Assembly: GCA_028694275.1 (NCBI GenBank)
Contig: JAQUTS010000003.1
Coordinates: 1 to 30,500 of the forward strand
Direction of reading: 5' to 3'
DNA: 30,500 nucleotides
From: Candidatus Gastranaerophilales bacterium
GTDB taxonomy: Bacteria; Cyanobacteriota; Vampirovibrionia; Gastranaerophilales; CAJFVJ01
Of the stretch, positions 23,059-30,025 are shown piece by piece; positions within the stretch are counted from its first letter, which is position 1, and the number at the start of each line of letters is the position of its first letter. The translations under genes were made by a program, and so were the position numbers. Under the pieces are notes generated by a model, which had not been told where the DNA came from, made no database searches, and worked only from the letters and a program-made list of their open reading frames with translations.

Positions 23059-24105
23059 CTATTCCGTAACTTCCATATTATTTATTTTGCGCACCAAATT
23101 ATCGAGACTTCTTTTGGCCAATTGTTCTTCTGCCCTCGTTGTATCAATTTCGGGGCTAAAATCTTCAAATTTTTCTATGTTTTTTTTGAGCTCCATCTCA
23201 AACAAATCTATTGTTTCATCCACATAAAGATATGGCAAATTGAATTTTTTGGACAAATTTGTCACTTTTTGATCATAACTCAAAGCCAAAATATGCAAAT
23301 GTTGCTTAATACCCACCAAACATGCATGATATCTCATAGCAATCAAACATCTTGCAGAAGCTATTGTTTCTATTATTTCTCTTGGAGAAAGCCCGTATAT
23401 CAAATCCACTTTCATCACTTTTGTTTTGATAAGGTCATGAAATTTTGAACAAACCAAAAAATCTTTTTCATCATGCAAAGACAAAATTTCTATCGGGATG
23501 TTCCTATACTTATTCGCCACAACAGAAGCCAAGATTTCAAGTTTTTCATCTGTCAGCTTGTCCCATTCTCTTAGTTGCACAACAAGTTTGTCTCTTTTGA
23601 TTATATTTATTTTATCAAGAGCCCAAACACAATCTGAGTATGTTTTGGCATTTATGCCGAGTTTTTGAGCATATTCTTGACTCTCTAAATCCCTTAATGA
23701 AACATAATCGGCATTTTGAAGAACAAAAGCCAAAACCCTCTCCAAAAGACGATAACGCATAGGAGTGAGACCTTGTGAAAAAATGACAACTTTTTTGCCC
23801 AAAACTTTGGCGACAAAAATAACAAAAATGTAATAAATAAAACTCTTCGCTGATGTTTTGTCCTGCAAAAGGCTTCCGCCGCCTGATATCAAAACATCAG
23901 AGACAAAAATCTGTTTAATAATATCAAAAATACTGAACGTATAAAAAGAACTCACACCGTTTTCTGATGATGTCAATTCAGGATTTGATGACAAAACAGT
24001 GATGTTAACACCGCTTTCTTTCAGCGCATTGACGATGACTTGTAGACTTATCTCATCACCGAAATTTTCAAATCCGTAATATCCTGAAATAACTGCTTTT
24101 TTCAT
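23059..24105 (-). CDS. csaB: Polysaccharide pyruvyl transferase CsaB
   Basis: 348 residues: GYYGFENFGDEISLQVIV at the N-terminus, LISGGGSLLQDKTSAKSF, VVIFSQGLTPMRYRLLERVL, YVSLRDLESQEYAQKLGI, LIYGLSPREIIETIASARCL, IAMRYHACLVGI. This is the CsaB type rather than the wider family. CsaB adds ketal-pyruvate to cell-wall polysaccharide, creating the ligand for SLH-domain proteins. It is cytosolic or membrane-peripheral. Its start shares one base with the stop of the kinase gene (TAATG), indicating coupling. Confidence 0.92.
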   Translation of the reverse strand: MKKAVISGYYGFENFGDEISLQVIVNALKESGVNITVLSSNPELTSSENGVSSFYTFSIFDIIKQIFVSDVLISGGGSLLQDKTSAKSFIYYIFVIFVAKVLGKKVVIFSQGLTPMRYRLLERVLAFVLQNADYVSLRDLESQEYAQKLGINAKTYSDCVWALDKINIIKRDKLVVQLREWDKLTDEKLEILASVVANKYRNIPIEILSLHDEKDFLVCSKFHDLIKTKVMKVDLIYGLSPREIIETIASARCLIAMRYHACLVGIKQHLHILALSYDQKVTNLSKKFNLPYLYVDETIDLFEMELKKNIEKFEDFSPEIDTTRAEEQLAKRSLDNLVRKINNMEVTE

Positions 24106-25046
24106 TAGTTTCCAAAGTTTTTAAATTCTGCGTAAACATCTTCTTTATGAGGCATAGAATTGATGGCACCAATTCCTTGAACCTGATACTTAACCACCAA
24201 AGAGGCCAATCGGCAAGATTCAAAAGGAGTCAAACCTGATGAAATACCATGCAAAAACGCCCCATTGAAAGCATCTCCTGAATTGGTAGAATCAACAAGA
24301 TTTTCAGTAATTGCCTCAATATGTGCAATTTCACCATTATACCCAACAGTATAACCCTCTGCTCCTTGTTTTACTACCACCATGCTGACACCTCTGTCGT
24401 TGAGATATTTTATAATCTTCTCAGGCGAATCCAAATCAAAAAGCTCAAGCGCATCATGTTTCGCATTCAAAAACATAATATCAACATAATCAATAACATC
24501 CTCAAAAGATTCTTTTGCCTCTGAAACATCCTGCAATAGCGGGCTGTAATTGGGATCATAAGCTACTTTTATGCACTTCTCTCTTGCAATCTGAAAAGCC
24601 TTCTTAACAGCTTCTGCAGAAGAAATGGACAAAGATTGAGTAATCCCTGTTGAATAAACTATCGAAGCCTTTTCAATATAAGAAGGTGAAATGTCATCTA
24701 TCGAAAGATTAGTCGCCGCACTTTTTCTGCGATAATACGCAAATTCTTTGGCTTTATTAGAAGGCCTTGTAATAAAATACAAAGCATTAAAACCCTCTAC
24801 AAGCTTGATTTGACTGGTGTCGATGTCTTCCATCTGCCAGGATTCAATCAAAAAATCCTTGAAAAAATCCGTACCGACCCTTGATACAAAACCTACTTTA
24901 GAACCCAAACGAGCAGCTGCAACAGCCGTACAGATTGTATCGCCGCCATAAAACTTTTTAAGCTGATTGGCATAGGACAAACTCTCATCGCTTGAGAGCT
25001 CTATCAGGCCTTCGCCTATACATATTAAGTCCAAATTTTCTATCAT
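24105..25046 (-). CDS. PfkB-family sugar kinase, probably 2-keto-3-deoxygluconate kinase
   Basis: 313 residues with the ribokinase fold: FYGGDTICTAVAAARLGSKV, RVGTDFFKDFLIE, YYRRKSAATNLSIDDI, KVAYDPNYSPLLQ and the ATP/catalytic signature DSTNSGDAFNGAFLHG with the catalytic Asp. YYR and DPNYR-like DPNYS segments are those of KDG kinases. It would make KDPG from KDG, and the KDPG aldolase gene is 51 bp upstream, which supports the call. Another sugar acid substrate is possible. AAGG stands 5 bases before the ATG. Confidence 0.85.
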   Translation of the reverse strand: MIENLDLICIGEGLIELSSDESLSYANQLKKFYGGDTICTAVAAARLGSKVGFVSRVGTDFFKDFLIESWQMEDIDTSQIKLVEGFNALYFITRPSNKAKEFAYYRRKSAATNLSIDDISPSYIEKASIVYSTGITQSLSISSAEAVKKAFQIAREKCIKVAYDPNYSPLLQDVSEAKESFEDVIDYVDIMFLNAKHDALELFDLDSPEKIIKYLNDRGVSMVVVKQGAEGYTVGYNGEIAHIEAITENLVDSTNSGDAFNGAFLHGISSGLTPFESCRLASLVVKYQVQGIGAINSMPHKEDVYAEFKNFGN

Positions 25047-25097
25047 AGAAACCTTACCATAATATCCAACCTACACTATCACAAAACCCCAAAACGG

Positions 25098-25712
25098 TCA
25101 ATTATTCAGGCTTTCTTTTGCACGTCTTACCTTTGAGACAATCTTATCATAAGTCAAATCTTTATAGAAAATTCTTCCGATTCCAACAGCCACAGCTCCT
25201 GCTTCAAGATAATCCTTGAAATCATCAGGACTGACACCACTAGTCGGTATAAGCTGCAAAAACGGCATAGCTTTCAGTACATCACGCACATAATCCGCTC
25301 CGCCCATATCACTTGCAGGGAAAAGTTTGATAACCTTTACGCCCGAACTCCAAGCCTGATAAGCTTCATTGGTGGTAGAAGCTGATGTTATTACAGGCAC
25401 TTTATAGCTTTTGGACAATCTCACAAGATTCATTTCCAAAACAGGTGATGTAAGATACTTTGCCCCCGCCAACATTGCACTCTCTGCTTGGCTTGTGGTA
25501 ATAATCGATCCGGCACCTACCAAAATATCGGCTTTTTTAGAAAGCTCCTCGATTACCATCAAAGAATTTTGATTTTCTAAAGTGACTTCAATAACCTCAA
25601 TACCGCCCTCTATAAAAGCGTTGGCAATGTCCAAAGCTCTTTGGTAATCAGATTCTCTGACAACACCTACGAGTTTTTTCTCGACTATTTTTGAATAAAT
25701 ATTTTCAAACAT
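25098..25712 (-). CDS. eda: KDPG/KHG aldolase (Eda-type)
   Basis: 204 residues forming a TIM barrel: KKLVGVVRESDYQRALDIAN, GGIEVIEVTLEN, ILVGAGSIITTSQAESAMLA, GVKVIKLFPASDMGG (Schiff-base Lys), and TSGVSPDDFKDYLEAGAVAV. It splits KDPG into pyruvate and glyceraldehyde-3-phosphate. Two departures from common Eda are seen: EVTL is followed by EN rather than the usual RT, and the PG-x-x-T turn reads ITSASTTNEA. Substrate preference may therefore differ. It lies 12 bp after the DAHP synthase gene, with AAGGA before its ATG. Confidence 0.88.
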   Translation of the reverse strand: MFENIYSKIVEKKLVGVVRESDYQRALDIANAFIEGGIEVIEVTLENQNSLMVIEELSKKADILVGAGSIITTSQAESAMLAGAKYLTSPVLEMNLVRLSKSYKVPVITSASTTNEAYQAWSSGVKVIKLFPASDMGGADYVRDVLKAMPFLQLIPTSGVSPDDFKDYLEAGAVAVGIGRIFYKDLTYDKIVSKVRRAKESLNN

Positions 25713-25724
25713 GTTTTTTCCTTT

Positions 25725-26738
25725 TTAGTTAATTTGCTTACCGACAAGAGGAAGCATAACTTTTATATCATTAAATAACTTGTCATAATCCTGAGGATAC
25801 AAAGACTGCGGCCCATCGCACAAAGCATTGCTGGGCGAATGATGAACTTCCACCATTATACCATCAGCCCCCGCTGCCGCTGCCGCTCTTGACATAGGCA
25901 AAACCTTATCACGAAGCCCTGTTCCATGACTTGGATCAACGATTATCGGCAAATGAGAGAGTTTTTGAACAACAGGTATCGCCGAAATATCAAGCGTATT
26001 ACGTGTTGCACGCTCAAAAGTTCTGATTCCTCTCTCACAAAGAATCACATCGCCATTACCGTCAGAAAGCAAATACTCTGCTGACATAAGCCACTCATCT
26101 ATAGTTGAAGAAAGCCCTCTTTTTAAGATTATAGGTTTTTTCACATAACTAAGTTCGCGCAAAAGATTGAAATTTTGCATATTACGAGCCCCGACTTGCA
26201 AAATATCCGCATATTTTACAAAAAGATCAATTTGTGAAATTTCCATAACTTCTGATGCAACAACCATGTTGTATTTATCAGCAACTTCACGGATAATCTT
26301 AAGCCCTTCTTCACCAAGCCCCTGAAAACTATACGGAGATGTTCTTGGTTTAAAAGCCCCACCACGAAGCACTCTTACACCTGTTTGAGCCAAAACTTTT
26401 GCTGTTTCATCCATTTGCTCATAAGATTCAATCGTGCAAGGACCTGCAATCATACCGCAATATCCGCCGCCAAACTTGACCCCTTTGACATCAACTACAG
26501 TATCATCAGGCTTAAAAGTTCTGCTTGCAAGCTTATAGCTGGTCGAAATTTTGATAATATTATCAACACCGTCCATAATCTCAACATCACGCATATCAAT
26601 TGTTTTATCACCCACAGCACCAATCACGGTATGGACATCACCGCGAGAGATGTGAGTCTGAAAACCTTTGTGTTCTATAAATTTAACCACTTCATCGACT
26701 TGTTGAGCAGTCGCTTTTGGGTTCATTACTATCAGCAT
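25725..26738 (-). CDS. aroF: 3-deoxy-7-phosphoheptulonate (DAHP) synthase, AroG-beta type
   Basis: The first step of the shikimate pathway: phosphoenolpyruvate plus erythrose-4-phosphate. 337 residues: an N-terminal ferredoxin-like/ACT-like domain (about 1-70, MLIVMNPKATAQQVDEVVKF) as in Thermotoga-type enzymes, then the barrel with GMIAGPCTIESYEQ, LRGGAFKPRTSPYSFQG, ILKRGLSSTIDEWLMSAEYL, ILCERGIRTFE and the metal site PIIVDPSHGTG. The ATG at 26738 has AGAGG 5-6 bases upstream; an in-frame start at 26795 has none and was rejected. First gene of the ten-gene run. The regulatory N-terminal domain suggests feedback control by aromatic products. Confidence 0.94.
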   Translation of the reverse strand: MLIVMNPKATAQQVDEVVKFIEHKGFQTHISRGDVHTVIGAVGDKTIDMRDVEIMDGVDNIIKISTSYKLASRTFKPDDTVVDVKGVKFGGGYCGMIAGPCTIESYEQMDETAKVLAQTGVRVLRGGAFKPRTSPYSFQGLGEEGLKIIREVADKYNMVVASEVMEISQIDLFVKYADILQVGARNMQNFNLLRELSYVKKPIILKRGLSSTIDEWLMSAEYLLSDGNGDVILCERGIRTFERATRNTLDISAIPVVQKLSHLPIIVDPSHGTGLRDKVLPMSRAAAAAGADGIMVEVHHSPSNALCDGPQSLYPQDYDKLFNDIKVMLPLVGKQIN

Positions 26739-26944
26739 ATTTCCCTCTTTTCTCTTCAAACATGATATTACAAAGAAATTTCGAAGTAAAACCAATCTCT
26801 TCTATTTGTCCAAGCAAAGCAAATAACACTAATATTATTAAAAGCCTTGTAAATATTGCCTTCTTGGGAAATAATCTAAAAATAACACAAATAAAACCGT
26901 ATATTTATCCATTTTTTTAGATAAATTTGTATTTTAATATAAAT

Positions 26945-27286
26945 ATGAATGAGAATTACAATCAAACAGCAGAATCGAATTTGAGCCTTCAGCACAGGCT
27001 TTTGATTCCGCCTGTATTTTATAAGAACAGAATTTATTACATAAGCAACCCCAAGTTGTTTTTTGCTCTTTATAAAATAGGAAAACTGCAAGATTTTATG
27101 CTTTTTGCAGAAGTTTGCGGATATGACGAGACCAAAAACTGGCTCAAACACAATTCTCTTTTGGACGAAAATTTTCTAGACAACGTCAGTTTATATTCAG
27201 TTATTTGCAAAATTAAACATTCTTGCAGAATGAGATTTTATGCCAAAAACCCTGTAGGTAAAACGACTAAATACGATTTGAACTGA
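26945..27286 (+). CDS. Hypothetical protein (113 aa)
   Basis: The ATG at 26945 opens a 113-residue frame; a TTG at 26927 would add six residues. No ribosome site is visible. The middle (NPKLFFALYKIGKLQDFMLF) and AEVCGYDETKNWLKHNSLLD look like folded globular protein, with basic and aromatic residues throughout, no signal peptide and no membrane helix. A strong terminator follows. I do not recognise it. It is divergent from the DAHP synthase operon; an inverted repeat ATTTATC/GATAAAT (26903-26926) lies just before the start. Confidence 0.55.
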   Translation: MNENYNQTAESNLSLQHRLLIPPVFYKNRIYYISNPKLFFALYKIGKLQDFMLFAEVCGYDETKNWLKHNSLLDENFLDNVSLYSVICKIKHSCRMRFYAKNPVGKTTKYDLN

Positions 27287-27301
27287 CGCAATCCAGCTTT
27301 G

Positions 27302-27336
27302 CTGCGCCGTTTCATTTTTGATTCGGCGCAGAACCT
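27302..27336 (+). terminator. Terminator after the 113-aa gene
   Basis: CTGCGCCG (27302-27309) pairs with CGGCGCAG (27324-27331) around a 14-base loop, followed by AACC and a run of five T, 15 bases after the stop. Confidence 0.75.
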
Positions 27337-27441
27337 TTTTATTTAAAAGGGTTTACTTTTCTTATGTCTTAAACAAAACTCACCTGTGATCAATCATACA
27401 TAGTTTAAAATCTAACGCAGTTTTTCTTTCTTTTGGTTGCG

Positions 27442-27479
27442 TTTTCTTTCTTTTTGCTTGCGAACAAAAAGAAAGAAAA
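27442..27479. repeat. 15-bp perfect inverted repeat
   Basis: TTTTCTTTCTTTTTG and its exact complement flank an 8-base loop (CTTGCGAA). A partial direct copy (TTTTCTTTCTTTTGGTTGCG) stands just upstream at 27421. It looks like a dispersed hairpin element. Confidence 0.7.
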
Positions 27480-27647
27480 TGAACTTGTCAAAGACAAAAT
27501 TAAAAATTTTGAACTATCCAAAAACATTAATCATTCTAATTTTTCCCAAAAAAGTTCCCCCGCCTGGAAGGCATAAAAAAATTCCAGCTAATACACAAAA
27601 GAATATTATTCTTCGTCGCTTGTCGATTCTTGTTTCTTTTTGGCAAG

Positions 27648-27668
27648 ATTCTGAAACGAGTTCAGAAT
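27648..27668. repeat. Short hairpin ATTCTGAA/TTCAGAAT
   Basis: A perfect 8-base stem with a 5-base loop (ACGAG), ten bases after the stop of the minus-strand 59-aa gene. It has no T tract on the minus strand. The AGAATGAC segment also occurs in the hairpin at 5359-5377. Confidence 0.5.
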
Positions 27669-27678
27669 GACGCTGGTT

Positions 27679-27858
27679 TTAATTTTGCACTTGTAAATCT
27701 TTCAAATAATCAAAAAAATTATTTATAATTCCTTTCATCAAATTTTTCTTGGTATAAATATCTATCTGTAAATTATCCGCATCCACAAGACTAAGAAAAT
27801 CTTGCCGTAATTGTTCCAATTGTTCAGTTCTTATTTCTTTACTAATTTTTGATTGCAT
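27679..27858 (-). CDS. Small protein of unknown function (59 aa)
   Basis: An ATG at 27858 with AGATAGG about 9 bases upstream gives 59 residues: MQSKISKEIRTEQLEQLRQD, then FLSLVDADNLQIDIYTKKNL and MKGIINNFFDYLKDLQVQN. It is highly charged and probably all-helical, without signal peptide. It is divergent from the 72-aa HTH-like gene, with a 99-bp gap holding a palindrome. Composition and the ribosome site favour a real gene; function unknown. It could be one half of a small regulatory or toxin-antitoxin-like pair, but no family motif supports that. Confidence 0.55.
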   Translation of the reverse strand: MQSKISKEIRTEQLEQLRQDFLSLVDADNLQIDIYTKKNLMKGIINNFFDYLKDLQVQN

Positions 27859-27886
27859 TTGTTAACCTATCTTTAAATTTTACTAC

Positions 27887-27913
27887 TTTAAAATAGTATC
27901 ATACTATCTTAAA
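27887..27913. promoter_or_regulatory. 27-bp palindrome between divergent small genes (candidate operator)
   Basis: ATAGTAT-c-ATACTAT is perfect and extends, after one mismatch on each side, to TTTAA/TTAAA. A second palindrome ACCTTAAGGT lies at 27923-27932. Both are placed where promoters for the two genes must be. Confidence 0.55.
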
Positions 27914-27957
27914 ATTTCAAACACCTTAAGGTTCAAAAAACATGCCAAAATAAAATT

Positions 27958-28176
27958 ATGAACTCTAAAATAAACATTACAGAAGAAATAAAAGTTTTGC
28001 TAACAAGAAGCGGTTTGACTATCTCCAAACTGGAAAGAGAAATGAATGCATCGGGCTACAACGTTGGCTCTCGGCAAAATTTGTACAACAAACTTCAACG
28101 TCAATCACTAAGATTTAACGAGATTCAAGATATTTTAGATTTTCTTGGGTATAAAATCGAAATTAAAAGAAAATAA
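27958..28176 (+). CDS. Small helix-turn-helix-like protein (72 aa)
   Basis: 72 residues: ITEEIKVLLTRSGLTISKLE, REMNASGYNVGSRQNLYNKL, QRQSLRFNEIQDILDFLGYK and IEIKRK. The pattern (short helix, LTISKLEREM, a longer turn, RQNLYNKLQR, then EIQDILDFLGYKIEI) resembles small XRE/Cro-type HTH proteins in which the recognition helix would be near SRQNLYNKL. There is no effector domain and no clear ribosome site. It is divergent from the 59-aa gene across the palindrome and ends 1 bp before the convergent ilvD stop. A DNA-binding repressor acting on that palindrome is the natural guess. Confidence 0.68.
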   Translation: MNSKINITEEIKVLLTRSGLTISKLEREMNASGYNVGSRQNLYNKLQRQSLRFNEIQDILDFLGYKIEIKRK

Positions 28177-28177
28177 T

Positions 28178-29836
28178 CTATCTTGTAATAGCCCCTTGAC
28201 TTGCAGAGCTAACCGTCTTGGCGTATTTCACAAGATAACCTTTTTTTATTTTCGGCTCAATAGGCTTGAATGTCTCTTTGCGCTTGGCAAGAACATCATC
28301 CGCCACTTGCAAATCAATTATGCGGTTTGGAATATCGATAAAAATCTCATCACCATTTTCAATCAAGCCGATAACACCGCCTATTGCGGCTTCAGGGGTA
28401 ATATGCCCGATACAAAGCCCGCGTGTGCCGCCTGAGAACCTTCCATCCGTAATCAAAGCAACGTACTTACCAAGGCCTTTTCCGACGATGGCTGATGTCG
28501 GTGCGAGCATCTCACGCATACCGGGGCCGCCTTTTGGGCCTTCATATCTGATTACAACAACATCGCCTTTGACAACTTCATCTGACATAATGGCGTTCAT
28601 CGCTGATTCTTCTGAGTTATAGACCTTCGCCTTGCCTGTAAAAACATGCGCTTCAGGGTCAACGCCTGAGATTTTGACAACAGACCCCTCAGGAGCCACA
28701 TTACCATAAAGCACCGCCAAACCCGGGTTTGAAGTAATAGGATCAGACACAGGCCTGATTACAGCATTATCACACCATGCCCTTTGCGCGACTTCTTCGT
28801 TTGAAATCATCGCCACGCCTGTCGTTGTGGTAAAATCGGCAATCGCAGGTTTGAGAGTCTTGATAGCGGCAGGGATTCCGCCTGCATTATCAAGATCAGT
28901 CATTGTCAAAACACCTGATGGATCAAGCTTGATGAGTTGAGGAACTTTTTTGCTCAACTCGGAAAAATCTTCTAAAGTAACATCAATTCCGGCCTCATTT
29001 GCTATTGCAAGAAGGTGAAGAATTGAATTAGTTGAACCGCCAAGTGCCAAATCAACGATGATTGCATTACGAACAGATTCACGCGTGATGATTTGTGATG
29101 GGGTAATTTGTTTTTTAATAAGCTCGTTGATAATCACGCCGCTATCAAAAGCAATACGCTTTGTCTTGGCAGAAACAGCCGATGAAGTCGCACAACCAGG
29201 CAGACTCATCCCTATTACTTCTGTCAAACAAGCCATTGTATTGGCCGTATAAAGCCCTTGGCAAGCACCTGCACCGGGGCATGCTTCTACTTCAAACTTA
29301 GAAAGAGTCTCAGCATCAATCTCACCTGATTTGAACTGCCCTACAGCTTCAAAAGTTCCTTTGACCATAGTCAAAGTCTTGTGTTCGCATTTACCGTCAA
29401 GCATCGGCCCAACGGTCACAACAATACAAGGAATATCAAGACGAACAGCCGCCATGAGCATACCAGGTGTGATTTTGTCACAATTGGTCAAAAGCACAAG
29501 CCCATCAAGTTTATGAGCTGACGCTACAGATTCGACGCAATCTGCAATGAGCTCACGAGAAGGAAGTGAATAACTCATTCCCGAATGTCCCATCGCGATA
29601 CCATCACAAATAGCAGGAACGCCAAAAACAAAAGACTGACCGCCGCCTGTATGAATGCCTTTTTCAATATAACGCTCAATATCACGCATATTGACATGCC
29701 CCGGGACAAGATCGGTAAAACTGCTTGCTATCCCGATGAACGGTTTGTCCATTTGGTTTTGAGAAACACCTGTACCATACAAAAGAGCCCTGTGGGCAGA
29801 TCTTTGCAAACCTTGTTTTATTTCATCACTTTTCAT
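28178..29836 (-). CDS. ilvD: Dihydroxy-acid dehydratase (IlvD)
   Basis: The third common step of valine, leucine and isoleucine synthesis. 552 residues of IlvD/Edd type: SFTDLVPGHVNMRD, GGGQSFVFGVPAICDGIAMG, YSLPSRELIADCVESVASAH, the Cys of TNCDKITPGMLMAA, the Cys of EACPGAGACQGLYTANTMAC, LGGSTNSILHLLAIANEAG and DGRFSGGTRGLCIGH. Where [2Fe-2S] enzymes have a first cluster Cys, PGH is seen, as in the oxygen-sensitive [4Fe-4S] type. Length and motifs favour IlvD over Edd or sugar-acid dehydratases, though these relatives cannot be excluded by eye. AAAGG stands 6 bases before the ATG. Confidence 0.93.
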   Translation of the reverse strand: MKSDEIKQGLQRSAHRALLYGTGVSQNQMDKPFIGIASSFTDLVPGHVNMRDIERYIEKGIHTGGGQSFVFGVPAICDGIAMGHSGMSYSLPSRELIADCVESVASAHKLDGLVLLTNCDKITPGMLMAAVRLDIPCIVVTVGPMLDGKCEHKTLTMVKGTFEAVGQFKSGEIDAETLSKFEVEACPGAGACQGLYTANTMACLTEVIGMSLPGCATSSAVSAKTKRIAFDSGVIINELIKKQITPSQIITRESVRNAIIVDLALGGSTNSILHLLAIANEAGIDVTLEDFSELSKKVPQLIKLDPSGVLTMTDLDNAGGIPAAIKTLKPAIADFTTTTGVAMISNEEVAQRAWCDNAVIRPVSDPITSNPGLAVLYGNVAPEGSVVKISGVDPEAHVFTGKAKVYNSEESAMNAIMSDEVVKGDVVVIRYEGPKGGPGMREMLAPTSAIVGKGLGKYVALITDGRFSGGTRGLCIGHITPEAAIGGVIGLIENGDEIFIDIPNRIIDLQVADDVLAKRKETFKPIEPKIKKGYLVKYAKTVSSASQGAITR

Positions 29837-29858
29837 TTTGCGCCTTTCTGTCTTTTGG

Positions 29859-29886
29859 ATTTTAGCGAACTACCACCATACAGCAA
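29859..29886 (-). promoter_or_regulatory. Promoter of ilvD
   Basis: On the minus strand TTGCTG (29886-29881), a 16-base spacer and TAAAAT (29864-29859) stand just upstream of the ribosome site, leaving a leader of about 15-20 bases. Confidence 0.5.
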
Positions 29887-29898
29887 TGTCCGGTTTCA

Positions 29899-29927
29899 CA
29901 TAACTCAAAAGTCAGTTTTGAGCTATG
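29899..29927. promoter_or_regulatory. Inverted repeat upstream of the ilvD promoter
   Basis: CATA-a-CTCAAAA and TTTTGAG-c-TATG pair around GTCAG: 11 of 12 positions. It ends 13 bases upstream of the ilvD -35, a usual place for an activator or repressor site. Confidence 0.45.
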
Positions 29928-29944
29928 CTCACACTTCTTGGGTC

Positions 29945-29998
29945 AGAAAGTTAAAAAATACAATTCTTTAAAAAGAATTGTGATTTTTTAAACTTTCT
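29945..29998. repeat. Long imperfect hairpin between ilvD and the endonuclease IV-like gene
   Basis: Arms of 24 and 26 bases (left AGAAAGTTAAAAAATACAAT, right ending TTTTTTAAACTTTCT) pair throughout except for one extra base twice, around a 4-base loop. It lies 27 bases before the plus-strand gene. Confidence 0.7.
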
Positions 29999-30025
29999 TC
30001 TGCAATTATATGTTAAAGTAGAACT

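Larger units (their letters stand above)
27337..27678. other. 342-bp gene-poor stretch carrying two palindromes
   Basis: Apart from the two hairpins listed separately, nothing is recognised. A 77-codon open frame at 27437-27670 starts with TTG inside the first palindrome, has no ribosome site and low-complexity Lys/Ile/Pro content, so it was not called. Confidence 0.5.

Noticed and set aside
26717..26795. N-terminal extension of DAHP synthase from an ATG at 26795
   Set aside because: There is no ribosome site, and the family N-terminus begins at MLIVMNPKAT, whose ATG at 26738 has AGAGG.
27437..27670. Plus-strand open frame of 77 codons
   Set aside because: It starts with TTG inside a perfect palindrome, ends inside another hairpin, and has low-complexity composition without a ribosome site.
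27287..27700. CRISPR array or insertion sequence among the palindromes
   Set aside because: There is no regular repeat-spacer periodicity, no transposase frame and no visible target duplication.
28178..29836. The IlvD/Edd gene as the missing 6-phosphogluconate dehydratase for the eda/kinase pair
   Set aside because: Length (552) and motifs fit dihydroxy-acid dehydratase, and it is in a separate transcription unit with its own promoter.
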